Part shown: positions 14,761 to 27,361 of the stretch, piece after piece
Layout: each line of letters opens with the position of its first letter
Numbering within the stretch: position 1 is the stretch's first letter
Assembly: GCF_001638985.1 (NCBI RefSeq)
Contig: NW_017265134.1
Location: forward strand, 1,765,732 to 1,829,731
Direction of reading: 5' to 3'
DNA length: 64,000 nucleotides
Origin: Phycomyces blakesleeanus NRRL 1555(-)
Lineage: Eukaryota; Mucoromycota; Mucoromycetes; Mucorales; Phycomycetaceae
The notes under the pieces: generated by a model
Told to the model about the DNA's origin: nothing
The model's database searches: none
What the model saw: only the letters and a program-made list of their open reading frames with translations
Made by a program: the position numbers and the translations under genes

Positions 14761-15890
14761 CCTTCTTTTTCTTTATTTTTATTTTACTGCCATTACCACC
14801 CGTCAATTCTACCAACAGAATCCCTCTGTCTCTCGATTCAAGTATTACCCACCATATTATTCTTCCTTTTCTTGTTGCTGTTATTGTCGATAATCTCGTC
14901 TTTCATTCTTGAATGAGAGAACAAAACACAACGATACACATCTTTTTCTCTATTATTATTACTATTATTTTTGTTCATTTCTTTTTCTTTTTCTTTCCAG
15001 CCTTATGCCATCTTATTCTTCACTTTTTCTTCTTCTTTTAATCCACATCCACAAACGCTGATTTAATCTACGCCAGTTCAAATAGCAAGGTTGAGCTTTG
15101 TTTTCATTTATATATATATATATACACCTTCATATCTACACTCACAATTATATACATACACTCTCACATACATTAACACTATGCTTTATCCTTCCTCCAC
15201 CTCCTCTCAATTTCCCTAACCTTTGAACCGCCCCCCTCTTTTCTTCTTTCTCTTTTTATATATATATATAACATTATTACAAAAAAAATTCATATCTTAT
15301 GGTTATCCCTTTCTTTTATATTTATGTAAAGCATAAATACCTACTATCTTTCTCTTTCGTTGTACACAGTTTTCTAGTTTTATTCTCTTGTTTGCTCTTA
15401 TTTATATTTAAATATATACTTAGATATAGTGTTTTTGTTCAATATGAATCGCATTGTTTCAATAACCAAAATAAAATAAAAAATAAAAAATAAAATAATA
15501 ATAATAATGACAATTTCATCAAATTCAAACCACCAAAGAAACTCAAAAAATATTAATGTAAAAAATTAAAAAAAAAGACATATTTTCTTTTAATGTTTAA
15601 GGTGCATTGTGCAGTGTGCAGTGTGCGTGGGAATCAATAAAATTCTTTTTATATTTATACATTTTTTTAATATTACTCTCACACTCTCACTCATACTTGC
15701 TCACATGTAAAGGAACAGGCGCTTTTATTTATTTATTAATTCATTTATTTGTACTTTAATGTATATAATGTGTGTAGTGCATATAGTATATCTGTATGTG
15801 TGTGTGTGTGGGGAGAGGACTTTTTATTTATATATATATAAAAAAAAGATGTTTGACTTTATTCGTGGCTCCTTGTGCCTTGGTTTATTT
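14761..15890. other. Spacer between convergent genes
   Basis: Lies between the 3' ends of the Ran1-like kinase (plus) and the GH5 gene (minus). It is T- and CT-rich near the kinase and then AT-rich, with TA runs near 15111 and 15256 and an AATAAA-type signal near 15473. No gene seen. Confidence 0.5.
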
Positions 15891-17779
15891 TTATTTTATC
15901 TGGCTTTGCCAAACTTTGTCAATAGCCTGTAGGAAACCATGGTCAAACTGCCACACCTGAGCAGCCAATAGATCCAAGCCGGATTGATCTTTGTATATCT
16001 CCAGCAGAGGTTGCACGAACCCTATTTGACTCTGATTCTGATTGACGAATCTTTGAGCCACGTCGAATCCAATCCGGTATCCATCTTGAAACAAACCAAA
16101 ACATTCTATCACTTGCTGAGAAACCCCACCGGGCTGGCCAGTCCAGTAGTCTCTATGGTTCTCAAATGCCTCATCTAGCCAGCCCTGTTTAAGACCACTG
16201 AGTCGATTTAAATCAAGAGAACACTGGCTGGTATCAACAGAACCACTGGCTAGTATCTGGTGCTCTTGACAGTATACAAAACTCCAGAACCAGGTGTCAT
16301 TACCGGCTCGATAATTCCAGTAGAAATTTCCTGCACTGACTTGGTCCCACACCTGTAGTTCGGCTTTTCCAAAATCACGCATCACATTGGCATCGTTTTC
16401 GTGGGCAGGAATCGACTGGTGGTTCAGAACAACAGACCACTCACCGACCACCAGACACCCGGCCAACTGATCCCTGGCTCGCCCGACGCGATCTCTGACC
16501 AGTGTTTTTAGATCCTGTGTGTGCTGAAGAGCTGATCTGGCGTGGTCTCTGGGGGTGTGACAAAAGTACTGGTGTGTATCCATGACAATAAGTTGCCTTG
16601 GTTGCCTTGGTTGCCTTGGTTGCCTTGGTTGAATGTTGCCTTGGTTACAGTTCTGGTCGTACAGGCGGGACTGTAACCATTGAGTATACTTACCATCTGG
16701 ATTCCAGCAATCAGATATGTACAATGGTAATCCGATTGTGTCTGGATAGCTAAGCTTAGTCAATGCCCTTTCATAAAACTGCTCAAGACTCGGGTGGTCA
16801 GTCGGTTCATTCAGGAGTTCCAGACCGACAACGTTGTTGATCTTTACCAGCGTATGGGCAAGTGTACAGAGCACCTCTAGGGTAACCTCCTGATAGTGGG
16901 GGTTGGTGAAAAACTCGGCCCGCCCGGTCGATACCCCACAGTGTGTATCTGAATTTTGACCACCTACCAACCAACCAACCAAACTTGGATTAAAAAATTT
17001 TTTTGTTTTTTTTTTGGTCTATATAAAATATTTTATATATATCAATAGAATATTAATCATTAATCAAAAGAAACATATAACAATAGCAATAACGCAAGCA
17101 AGCAAGCAAGACTTCTAGAAGTTTCTATATATGTTATATGTTATATGTAAATATCATTATTGTTATGATTAATATTTAATATTACAAAAAAAAGGTAGAA
17201 TGAATTAAACAACGTCAATATACATATGTATTTATGTATTTTACCTGGTGCTCCATGTAGATCAACCAAGACGCCAATACCGTATTGGGCAGCCATGTGA
17301 ATTGTACGTAAGAACCAATTCCAGGCAGAGTCATAGACACCTTCAAATGATGCGAACGGTGGGACCAAAAGCGAGCGTTGTACGATCCAATAGCCGATTG
17401 GAAGTCTAATTGTGTTGATTCCTTTGGAGGCTAAAATGGCCATGTCATCTTGAGTGACATAGGTCTCCCAGTGGTCCTCTAGGATTCTCCTAGCCTCTTG
17501 TGGGGAAGAGCATGATTTCAAGAAATCGTGTTCTGATTCCCAGCCCTTTGCGGCCGGTACCTGTTGGCACAGCTTAAGGGGGCACAGCCAGCGCTCGAGT
17601 ATGAATACACAGCCGAGATTGACACCGATCTGACGGCGGTACCGGTAGACCTGAGCCACGGCTGGATCAAACGGATCAAAGGTTGGTGGACTAGGTATGT
17701 TTGTCGACAGAGGCAGACAGGTTGACGAGGAAGTATCATTTGGTTTTTTGAGTAGTTTGAAAAGAGAATGAAGACCCAT
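15891..17779 (-). CDS. Glycoside hydrolase family 5, glucan 1,3-beta-glucosidase-like
   Basis: A 535-residue GH5 protein in two exons, 17779..17245 and 16963..15891; the 281-bp intron splits the Gly codon of HGAPGGQN. Family signatures: NLGCVFILERW near the N-terminus, ASKGINTIRLPIGYW, VLVDLHGAPG, acid/base Glu in LLNEPTDH (about E231), HQYF, and nucleophile Glu in VVGEWSVVL (about E353). The set matches fungal exo-beta-1,3-glucanase-like GH5 enzymes. The N-terminus (MGLHSLFKLLKKPND) lacks a hydrophobic signal peptide, so it is more like the intracellular yeast YBR056W type than secreted Exg1; this localisation is inference. A four-unit PRQ insertion (from a 9-bp DNA repeat at 16593-16628) sits in a loop between the two catalytic residues. 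Upstream in-frame Met codons exist, but they lie in TA and TTTGTA microsatellites and were not used. Confidence 0.9.
16593..16628. repeat. In-frame 9-bp coding minisatellite (TTGCCTTGG x4)
   Basis: Four perfect tandem 9-bp units inside GH5 exon 2, encoding a Pro-Arg-Gln tripeptide run on the minus strand. The unit is a multiple of three, so copy changes would keep the frame. Confidence 0.92.
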
Positions 17780-17878
17780 CTTTCTTTCTTTCGTTCTTTC
17801 TTTGTCTTTGTATTTGTATTTGTATTTGTATTTGTAAATCGGAACAAATATACGATAAAGACATGCTTGCACGTATGT

Positions 17879-17937
<59 letters not shown>

Positions 17938-19396
17938 GTAATTAGTATATCACCCAAACCAATATGTAATATATTTGTAATGTTTATTGACGGGTACAAA
18001 TCAAATGAACTGATGATAAATACCTTGTTGCAATAAGATAAAGATAAGTAAGAAGAAGAAGAAGATGAACACTAGCAATACTACCACCGACACTGACTTT
18101 GACACTGATACTGATAATAATGCTATATAGATATAGATAGATATATGTATTGGGTGTTTTGAGTACAAGAACAGTAGTAAGATCTACACATGATTTGATG
18201 TGAAGCACAAGAATAAATGTGTGTGTAATTTTAAGACATAGATAGATAGAAGATAGATCTATATAAAAAAGCAGAACAGACAGGACAAACAGAGTTCATG
18301 ATTACCCCGCTCTCAATAATTTCTTTATTTCTTGTTCACAGCTTTGGTTTCTTGTTACTATTTAGTAATAAGAGTACTAATCTTTACTAGTTTGACACGA
18401 TGTATTACTATCCAAGATGACGATAAAGAAATGCGTGTGCGAATGTAAAGATAGTAGTAGTAGTAGTAGTGATTATATCTGTTCTTTTGATTTGCATTCC
18501 CATCTAGCCTGACAGCCATACCTACTTGAATAAAAATGATCCGCGGCTTTTGGTATGTTGGTTTTACAAATAAATATATATATATATATATATTGATGTA
18601 TTTCAGTAGTGATAATGTATACCATATGTGTTTTGTATTATATAAAGTACAAATATTTTCTTTTTCTTTATTGTGATTATTTGATGCCCTTTTTAATTCA
18701 TTCATTCACTCATTCACTCAATTTGCTTTGATTATCTGCTCTTTCTTTTTCTTTCTTTTTTTAAAATATATATATATATATATTTCTAATACCATGTATG
18801 CTACACAATGCGGAGATGAATACCAAGCATGTGAAGTAAAAAGATGTAGGACGAGGTGTCACTATTGAATAAAGCGTCGTGCACGTGCAAAGACATTTCT
18901 TGAAGAGGAAACAATATACATATATATTTATTTATTTAAAAGAAAAGAGAATGCTTAATAATCTATCGTCAATAGGTTGAAATTTTCATTTATCAGTAAA
19001 GAATTTATTTGAACCAATAAAATAAAATATATTATATTATAATATAATATAACATAACATGTTGAAATAAAGAAAAGCAAGCGCAAGAAGAATAAAATAA
19101 GAAAAAAAGAGAGTTGATTGATAGATAGATAGATTAATTGAAAAAGGGATGTGGGGGACTGGCTCTAAAGAATCACATGATAAGACAGCAGCACCAAGAA
19201 ATAAAGAAAGAGAGGGAGGGAGAAAGAGAAAAAAAAAATCAGATACAAAAAGAGTCTATTTTATTGCCACCTTTATTTCTCTCTCTTTTTCTCCTCTTTC
19301 TTCCTTGAATCTTATAAATAACCTTTCTTCTACTCTTCTCTTTATTTCTCTTCCCTAACAACCACAACAACAACAAGCTCAAACTCACCTTGACAA
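17780..19396. other. Divergent spacer upstream of GH5 and a histidine phosphatase
   Basis: Contains microsatellites immediately 5' of the GH5 start (TTTGTA units 17812-17836, TA and GTAT runs 17889-17936), GAA and GATA runs, TA runs near 18578 and 18770, and an E-box-like GCACGTGC near 18880. No convincing gene. Confidence 0.5.
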
Positions 19397-20800
19397 ATGT
19401 CACCCATCGCACCAACAACAGCTTTTATTATTAGACATGGAGAAAGAATAGGTATGTATTTTGTATATATAAATGTATGTATGCATATATGTATAATTTG
19501 TATGTATAATGTGTATGTATGTATGTGGGTATATACATATATTATATAGATAAATATAATTTCTTATAATTATATAATATAAAGTATAAAAATATAGAGT
19601 ATATTCAAAAATTGCTTAAACTCGATAAGCCAATTAATCATCAAAGCTATCTAGATCATGTCAACAAAACATGGCAACCTGATCCAAGAGATGGTATCTG
19701 GGACCCTCCCCTGTCAAGCATTGTAAGTTTATACATTACATTACATTATATTGTATTGTATTGTATTGTATTGTATTACATTGTACTAGATATATATATT
19801 CATTATCTAATCAAATCAAATCAAATAGGGTCATAAACAAGCAGAACAGACAGGCTCCCGACTGATGGATCTTCTTCTCGATCGTGGCATAAAACCTCAA
19901 AAAGCTCTAATTGTCATCTACACATCCCCTTTCCTTCGTTGCGTCGAAACAGCAATCGGAATAGCAAGCGGAATGGCCAAATACAACAGCAAACTAGAAC
20001 CAACAAGAGAAAAAGACGATGTGATTCTTATGAAAGACATCCTGATGGACGCACAACCAGATCACGGATCTCTGCTCCGACCCATCCTCCGTCTGGATCT
20101 CGGGTTGGGCGAATGGATGTCGGACAAGTTCTTTCACGAAGTCTGCCCGGCACAGGCAATGATCAACCGTCGACAGGAGACCCTGGCCCGTCGTCAGGCC
20201 ATGACTTATGCCGCAGCAGCACACCCTCACAGACTATTCCCTAAAGGGACCCTGGAAACCCTTCCTCCTCTTGTCATTGACTACGGTCACCACTCTCTCT
20301 GCACCGAATTCAACTATCCCGAAAGCTACCTAGAGATGATCGACCGGTTCGAGGAAAGCCAGAGACACTGTGTGGAGCGGGCTACATTGGGCCTGCCCGT
20401 CAAACTAGAGCCTGAGACGGTTGTTGTGCCCGTGTTTGTGACTCATGCAATCGGTGTCAATGCTCTCTTGGACAGCTTTCGAAATCAACCCACTCGACCT
20501 GTTGAGACCGGATACTGTGCAATTGCATGCGTTCAATCAAATCACATCAACACCCATGGTAACACAAATGGGTTTCGGGCTACGATGAATAACGGAAGCC
20601 TTATTAGCAGTAGTATGAGCAGCAGCAGCAGCAGCTATAGTAGCAGCAGTGGAAGTAGTGGCAGCGATCAGAGTGATGGGGATCTAGACGAGGATGAGCC
20701 GCAATACGCTGAAATAGCAATGCCGACAATAATGTCATTCAAAAACCGATGGACTGTCAACATGGCTGTGTCCAATTCTCACCTTCAAGATATCTGTTAA
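19397..20800 (+). CDS. Histidine phosphatase superfamily protein (phosphoglycerate-mutase-like)
   Basis: A 383-residue model with exons 19397..19451, 19598..19722 and 19829..20800; both introns are GT-AG and in phase. The phosphohistidine motif RHGER is at the N-terminus (FIIRHGERI). SIGHKQAEQTGSRL and YTSPFLRCVETA are the usual second and third blocks of the branch-1 (dPGM-like) fold. DLGLGEWM and a later VFVTHAIGVNALL supply the acidic and second His positions. The arrangement is that of the UBASH3/PGM-like fungal phosphatases; the substrate cannot be read from the sequence. The C-terminus adds a Ser-rich acidic segment (SSSSSYSSSSG) and a short conserved-looking end. Intron 2 carries a TTGTA microsatellite. 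It has no signal peptide, so it is likely cytosolic. Confidence 0.85.
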
Positions 20801-22138
20801 CCATAAAAGAGCCAAAAGAAGGCCTTTTTAATCAAATCACCCGCGCCCACAAAAGAAAGAAAGAAAGAAAAACATACGCACACATAACGACGATAAACAA
20901 AGGACGACAAACTTCTTTGCTTTGCTTTTTTCTTCTTCTTCTTATCCCCTTTCTTCTTCTTATACATACATATTTACTCTCTGTTTTCTTCCCCTTTTGT
21001 TTATACATATTTTAATATTCTTTTTCTTTAAACCTCGCACCTTTTACATAGTTTCTCCTCCTCTTCTCTTCTTGTAAAGAATTACAAATACAAGCAAATC
21101 TATTTACATATGTATCTATCTATCTATCTATATATATATAGGTAGGTAGGTAGGTAGGTAGGTAGGTAGTTGGATATACAAATCAATAGTCCAATATATA
21201 TCTATATCTATATTTATTAAAACGACATTCATTGTTGATATGTGGGTATTTGATCTCCCCACATGGATATTTCCTAAATCAAGTAGACTTCCTTCCTTAA
21301 GAAGCTTTGACAAACACCATAAATTATGTCGTGACAACAAGAAGAATTTTTCTTTGTTTTCTTTATAATTTAAATTTAAATATAAATATAAATATATTTT
21401 TATACTTGAACGACAACACAAAATAAATGAATAGAGCATTTTATTATATATATTTTTTAAAATAATAATAATGAAAAATGAAAAATATGCGATTTTCTAT
21501 CCAAGCAAAATAGTCGCAAAAAAAAAACTTAAATATAAATATAGAAAGATAGAAATTCTAGATAATTCTGTAATTGGGATATGCTTTTATTAAACTAGTT
21601 CTCAATAATAGAGAGTTAAATGAGATACTTCTTTATAAATGAACAAGATGATATAATATTAATATTAACTTTAAATACTATGTAATGTAAGCAAAAGAGG
21701 TTTATTTCCTTATAATAATAATAATAAATATTAATTAATTAAACATGGTATGGTTTGGTATATATAGGTTTTATATTCAAATCGTTTCAACTAATCCAGT
21801 ACCTCGTTTCTATCTTTTGTCATGACCTGTGATCCTCTCTCTGTGTGTGTGTGTATACATTAGGGTTAATTATTATCCAATTGGTTCAACCTAGATTGTT
21901 TTAATACTATCCGTCCGTACTCATCATTTAAATCTTACTTGACTATTTAAGTGGTAAGAATAAGGCAATATCGACACATAAACATACACATTTTTCTTTA
22001 TTTATCTATTCTATGAAACATGCTGTGCATATCTGCAGACCTACTGCTTAGAGAAAGCGTTTAAACTCTTTAAGGCTTTCCGGAGTTGGAGCCGATTAGG
22101 AAAGAAGTATAATTGTGCCAAGTATTATCCTTTTTATC

Positions 22139-22179
<41 letters not shown>

Positions 22180-24597
22180 GAGTAATGTATTCTGAGAAAA
22201 TACCTAAAGCCATGTATATAAATATAATGTCTTGCTTGGATCTAAAGACCATATTCGAATAGCCAAAAACCAAAAAATAGTGGCCTGACAACTTTTTGGT
22301 TTTTGTTTTTGTTTTTGTTTTTGCTTAGTTGCTATCTGCTGCTTCCTGTTGCTGTAACCCTAGAGTTTTTTTTTTCTCCTTTGTATTTTTCTGCAAATTA
22401 AATTAGCCACACCCACATACAGGTCCACCTAAATCTACATCTACATCTACATTTAACACACATAAACACACACTCATTATACACTACAAACTACATACAT
22501 GTTCACATACGCATGAGTTGTATTCTATTCAACATCATAGTATTGCTGTTAATTGAACGATTCCCCCCCTCTTTTATATAAGCAAGAGCTTGATTAAAAT
22601 TGGCCACTCTGGTCAAAGCTATACGTATTATAATACTATAGTCACAATACTTTGAGGTTGTATTACCAATCATGCATAATAGCTGTATGAAGCTGGGATG
22701 TGCAGTGAGATAGAAAAAAAAAGATTGTCATGTCCGTAAGATATGTAACTATGAAAGGAAGCTAGCCTAACAGCTTAAACGACATATGGTAATGTGTTGG
22801 CATAGTAACAACAATACTCAAAATTAAAAAAAAAAAAAGAATGGTTATGTATCATAAACGTCAAACGCAAAACAAATATAAATAAACAAATTACTAATTG
22901 ATATCATAAAAATCATTATTAAATGCCTTATGATCTGGAACACACTGTAGTAATATCTTCTTGTTCTTCTTAAGAACTAAGAGATTGTCAAAATAGACGT
23001 TGAATTAAAGATGAATCACAATGACGTTTGAGCAAAATAAACCAAAACCAAAACCAAAACCAAATAATAAAACGTTAGTGGCCAGTGCATCATTCCTTGT
23101 TTCGATAAGCTAATACTATAGTATTATTATTATTTTCTTTGCTGTACCCACCATCAGCAAAGTAAAAGCACTCTCTGGTAAAAAATCAATTACGTTATAT
23201 CAGTCAGAATATAGAACAGACTGTCATATATATATCTATGTATTGAAAATAATCAGGTACTCAAGCAATATTTCAAAGCACAATTATCCAAAAAAAAAAT
23301 ATATCGAATCAAGTCCAAAGGGGAAAGAAAAAAGAAGAGGGGGATTGGGGTGCTGGGGTGCTTGTTTATTCAGAAAGGTTTCCTCCGCAGGTACTATTAA
23401 TTCAACGCATCTTTTTTTATTCTTTTAAAATATATATATATATATATCAAGTCATCTAAAGTAACGTGCTATTTAAGCTAAAAAATGCTTATTAGGTTAT
23501 GATTATGTGGTACCTAGAAAAGAAGCAGAAGCAGAAGCAGAAGCAGAAGAAGAAGAAGAAAGCTTGGCACTGGTTGTTGCGATTTGTAAAGAGAGTTAAA
23601 AGGGGCGGTTTCACCAGTTTTAGATTATTAACTTTTTTTTTGATATAATGATTATTGTTTTAATATATATTATGTATATATAAAATGAATGATTAGCAGA
23701 AATTAAGCTTAAAAGAGACGGAGATAAAAGATAAAGAGTCTCGAAATTTAAGCATATTTTATTTATATTTCGCCAGAAAATATCCAATATTACAGGATAC
23801 TTATTTGTGAATTTACCTTTACCTTTACTTTTATCTTTATCAGTCCTTGTGTATCAGTATATTGAATACCAAGATCGCCCGACTCTCTTTTCTTTACAGG
23901 CAATAGTGTTTCTGCAAAGATGAATTTTGATCCTCTGCATCCTCGGATAAGTGTTGAGCTGGTACATGCTCGCACATGCTCAATAGGAATCCCAAATATA
24001 TATATCCAACAACTTAACATCCAGAATATACAATCAGTGCCTCATTTTCCTCTAATTCCTAGTTATTCTGAGCAGTATTTATCACAAAATCTACAATAGA
24101 TCCTATCATATACCTACATCTATGTCGTTTTTATTTTGATTAATTAAATATTAAATCTTAAGATTAGTAAATAGAATATTCCATCATTCTTTACTCACTT
24201 GACACCAAGCAGATTTAGCTTTATCTATCTATCTATCTATCGCCTCTTCTGTTCTAGATATCGCAAAAAAAATCGTAATTGATTAAATCTTGGGACTGCC
24301 ACAACATTAACTCCTCAAGAATATGTACTTCTTTACATACACACATACATTTGAATGTATGTTTTATAGCCTTGGCTTGTTTGGATATGAATGTATATAT
24401 TTAATATGATGAATAGAGTTCCACACCAATGTAATAATAATAACAATACTAATACTAATACTAATAATACAATTCTTAGATTGGATACTGGAATATTATT
24501 GAATTTACTGGTCCACTTTGGTGGACGTTAATAAAGGATTCTTTGCCTTTTTCTTTTCTTTTGTTTTCTTTTTTCGAAGTAAAACAATCAAATCAAA
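20801..24597. other. 3.8 kb spacer between convergent genes
   Basis: Lies between the 3' ends of the histidine phosphatase (plus) and the serine hydrolase (minus). Holds GGTA units (21141-21169), a 14-unit CAA repeat (22138-22179), a GAAGCA/GAA run near 23520-23560 and GATA units near 24222. An in-frame stretch without Met, about 23861-24099 plus, has more mixed codons but no recognisable family. No RNA gene identified. Confidence 0.5.
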
Positions 24598-26024
24598 TCA
24601 AACGGATTTACCGTGCTTTCTACGGAAACGTTCGATCATTTCAGATACAAGTGATATAGAGTCTGCTCCAAGGATATAATACGACACATTCCTAGTTGAG
24701 CTAAACATGGTCGTGTGAGCAGTCACCTCTGAAGAAGCATTGGAAGAGACTGGTACAAAATAGTGGGATGTTTCATCAGGTGGTAAATCAATAAATGTCC
24801 TTGGTTGATCACCAGTAGAAGGCAACTTAAAAGCCGAGCCGAGCCAAACCAAACCGATACACAATATAATATGAATTAATATAAATAAATCTATATAATT
24901 ATTTTATCTAGTTTACCTGTACATAGAAGCATTTAAATAATACATCATCTAGCTCTATAAGACGAGTGACTCTACAAAATCCAATCCAATAATTAAGTAA
25001 ATATTTCTTTCTTTCTTTCTTTAGTATTCTATGCATTTACCTTTCTTCACATCCTTGTGTGTCGATCAAAGTATTCACAAATTCCAGATGATCAAATGCT
25101 TTATTGATTCCATTCGAAATCAGCTCTCGGCCCACATAGGCAGCAGCTCCTATTGCTGCCACACCCACAATTCCAGCAAATAATCCCCATCCGGAAGACG
25201 AAGACGAAGACGAAGCAGTCCGGGCCGTAGCTTTGACTGCTGCTTGAGCTGTGTTTCCGATTTGTCTCGCATTAGCTGTAGAGGAAGATGAGCTGCTGCC
25301 TTGAAGAAATCGACTGGCCTGGTCTGCATAACTAATGACTCTGGAAGACACATACTTTACGTTGACAGAGTAAAAAGGTGTATCATAAGCCAGTAAGCCC
25401 ACAATAAAAGCTCCGTCTAATGGATCGTCAAGTCTTTTCTTGAGTCCCAAGATAACCTCTGCAGCTAAATAACCATAACAATAAGAAATGTATATATATA
25501 TATATAAAAAGAGAAAGAGAGCTAATTTTTTTTTAAGAAAAATAAATAAATTCTTACAGACAATTCCACCCATCGAATGTCCAAGCAATGCAACCATTAG
25601 TCTGCCTTTACCACCCCATGCTTTCGATTCTTTTTGTCGAGTATTAACTTGATCAATCAGCCAGGTGGTCAGGTCCTGGACAGCTAATGAGATATCCCTA
25701 CACTAGAACAATTCGCATTTAGAATGTAATATAATATTTGAATAGCACGTCTATCGATTTACCCCATTGTTTTGTAGCTGGGATAAATAACGGCATCAAC
25801 ATCGACTTTGTGAGTATTGGTAAGGATTGTACGAATTCGATTGGGGAAATCCTATAATGGTAATAAAAAAGAAGAAGAAGAAGAAGAAAAAGAAAAAATA
25901 GTGAGTTACTATGGAAACCACATTTTGTTTTATTATTATTATTTACCTCAAAGCTAGTATCAGATCCATGGAAACCATGAACAAAGATGAGCAATAGTCT
26001 ATCTGCATGTTCCGGTTCACTCAT
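24598..26024 (-). CDS. Alpha/beta-hydrolase (lipase-like serine hydrolase, DUF676-like)
   Basis: A 337-residue model in six exons: 26024..25947, 25851..25763, 25697..25558, 25464..25041, 24971..24917 and 24825..24598, all phases closing. The N-terminus has LLLIFVHGFHGSDTSFE, the HG oxyanion motif of alpha/beta-hydrolases. VALLGHSMGGIV is the nucleophile elbow, with Ser at about residue 97. LAYDTPFYSVN follows, where related proteins have a DTP-type motif. A Ser-rich low-complexity stretch precedes a Gly/Ala-rich hydrophobic segment (WGLFAGIVGVAAIGAAAY) that could be a membrane anchor. The acid and His of the triad are not obvious by eye; a C-terminal His in RRKHGKSV or TAHTTM is possible. Related fungal proteins are unstudied lipase-like hydrolases; the substrate is unknown. 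Confidence 0.82.
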
Positions 26025-26840
26025 CTTTTAATAAAATTAAAAATAAAAATAAGGGGGTGGAAAGGAAAAAAAGATAGGAGTTTTATTTATTTTTATATTA
26101 ATATTTTTAAACAAAAAGAAAAAGAAAAGAAATGATCTTGCAAATTGAGACGACAAAGAAGCCAAACAAAATTCGTGCTTATACATTTTGGTTTCTTCAA
26201 TAATGAACCATTATAGTTCGTTGATATAACTTCCTCATGACCTCTGTATCACACTTTTATGTCTTACTCTTTGACATCAAAAAATATATCTCTTTCTCTC
26301 GTATTTTTGTTTGGCTTTGTTAAATAATCAACCTTGTCAGGTTAAGTCGAACGTCTTGCCCTTCTTGTTCTTTATCATTTAATATCGTTTTATTCGCACA
26401 TAATATTAAAATTAATCTTCTAAAGTTATATTGAGCTTGTAATGGTTTTGTAATTAAGTCAAGAGCTTATTAAATTGATTGACCACTTGTTATTTAATAA
26501 CCAATTAAATATATATATAAAAAAAAAACAGGTGTATTAAAGGATTATCTTCTTCAAGATATTTTCTATGGTTAACAAAACCTTAATTTTAACTTGTAGA
26601 CTTGGGTTATCTCTCTATTTAATAATAGTCATAGTAATATCTTTTTTATCATAAAAGAAGTATTATTATTAATTATCTCTATATACAAATTATTTCGAAA
26701 CATTTTTTGGTTTTTAATTTTTTAAAAAAAAAAAGTCTATATTTTAACCCACCAGAATCAAGTCGAAATATGATTGGCCAAAGTATGTATCTAGTCCCCC
26801 CAGTTTTACATGTCCCCCCAATAATGTTTTGCCTATTATG
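26025..26840. other. Spacer 5' of the serine hydrolase
   Basis: AT-rich, with a T-run/A-run block at 26718-26734 and no coding frame. It contains the hydrolase promoter (minus strand) and leads into the tandem repeat array. Confidence 0.45.
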
Positions 26841-27290
26841 GACAAAATTCGCCCCGTATGACAAAGTATGATTTTGGAAGGAATTTTCCCAAAAACATCT
26901 CTGGTATTGAAATACGTAGACTTTTATTGGCCAAATCAAACATACTTCTATGTTTGGGAATAATTTGTTTGTCGGCAAACTAATTCAGCCAATGAATAAA
27001 AATAAAAGTCCTCCATTTGGGCAAAATTCGCCCCGTATGACAAAAATACAATTTTAGAGGAAGTATCTAAAAAAAAGTTCTGGTATTGAAAACAATGAAT
27101 TACAATTGGCCAAAATCCAAAACAAAATTCTATTTTCGGGCATATTTTCTGTTCGGCAAACTAATTCAGCCAATGAATAAAAATAAATGCTCTTCATTTG
27201 GGCAAATAATTCGTCCCGTGTGACATAAGTCTATTTTTAAAAATAAAACGCTTAAAAAAAAAAAAAAGTCAGGTATTAAAATAAAGAGTG
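26841..27290. repeat. About 180-bp tandem repeat, two full units and a partial third
   Basis: The block GACAAAATTCGCCCCGTATG recurs at 26841, at 27021 (period 180) and, diverged, at 27202 (period about 181). Each unit also carries CAAACTAATTCAGCCAATGA and a GGTATTGAAA block. Within a unit ATTGGCC and GCCAATGAATAAAA form an internal inverted repeat. The array ends about 70 bp before the Tc1-like transposase fragment and may be its subterminal repeats or an independent satellite. Confidence 0.88.
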
Positions 27291-27361
27291 AAGTTGAGTT
27301 TTTTTTTTTGGTTTGTTCATAATTTCTTTTTTCTTTTTCTCTATTAAATTCAATTAAAATC

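Noticed and set aside
21860..21872. TTAGGG-like motif near 21863
   Set aside because: Only a single copy; not a telomeric repeat tract.
22138..22179. CAA trinucleotide run as a possible polyglutamine exon
   Set aside because: Stops occur close by on both sides and no adjoining coding frame exists.
23861..24099. Plus-strand frame of about 77 codons without Met (NSVSAKMNFDPLHPRISVEL region)
   Set aside because: Mixed composition but no recognisable motif and no neighbouring exon could be placed; kept only as a remark.
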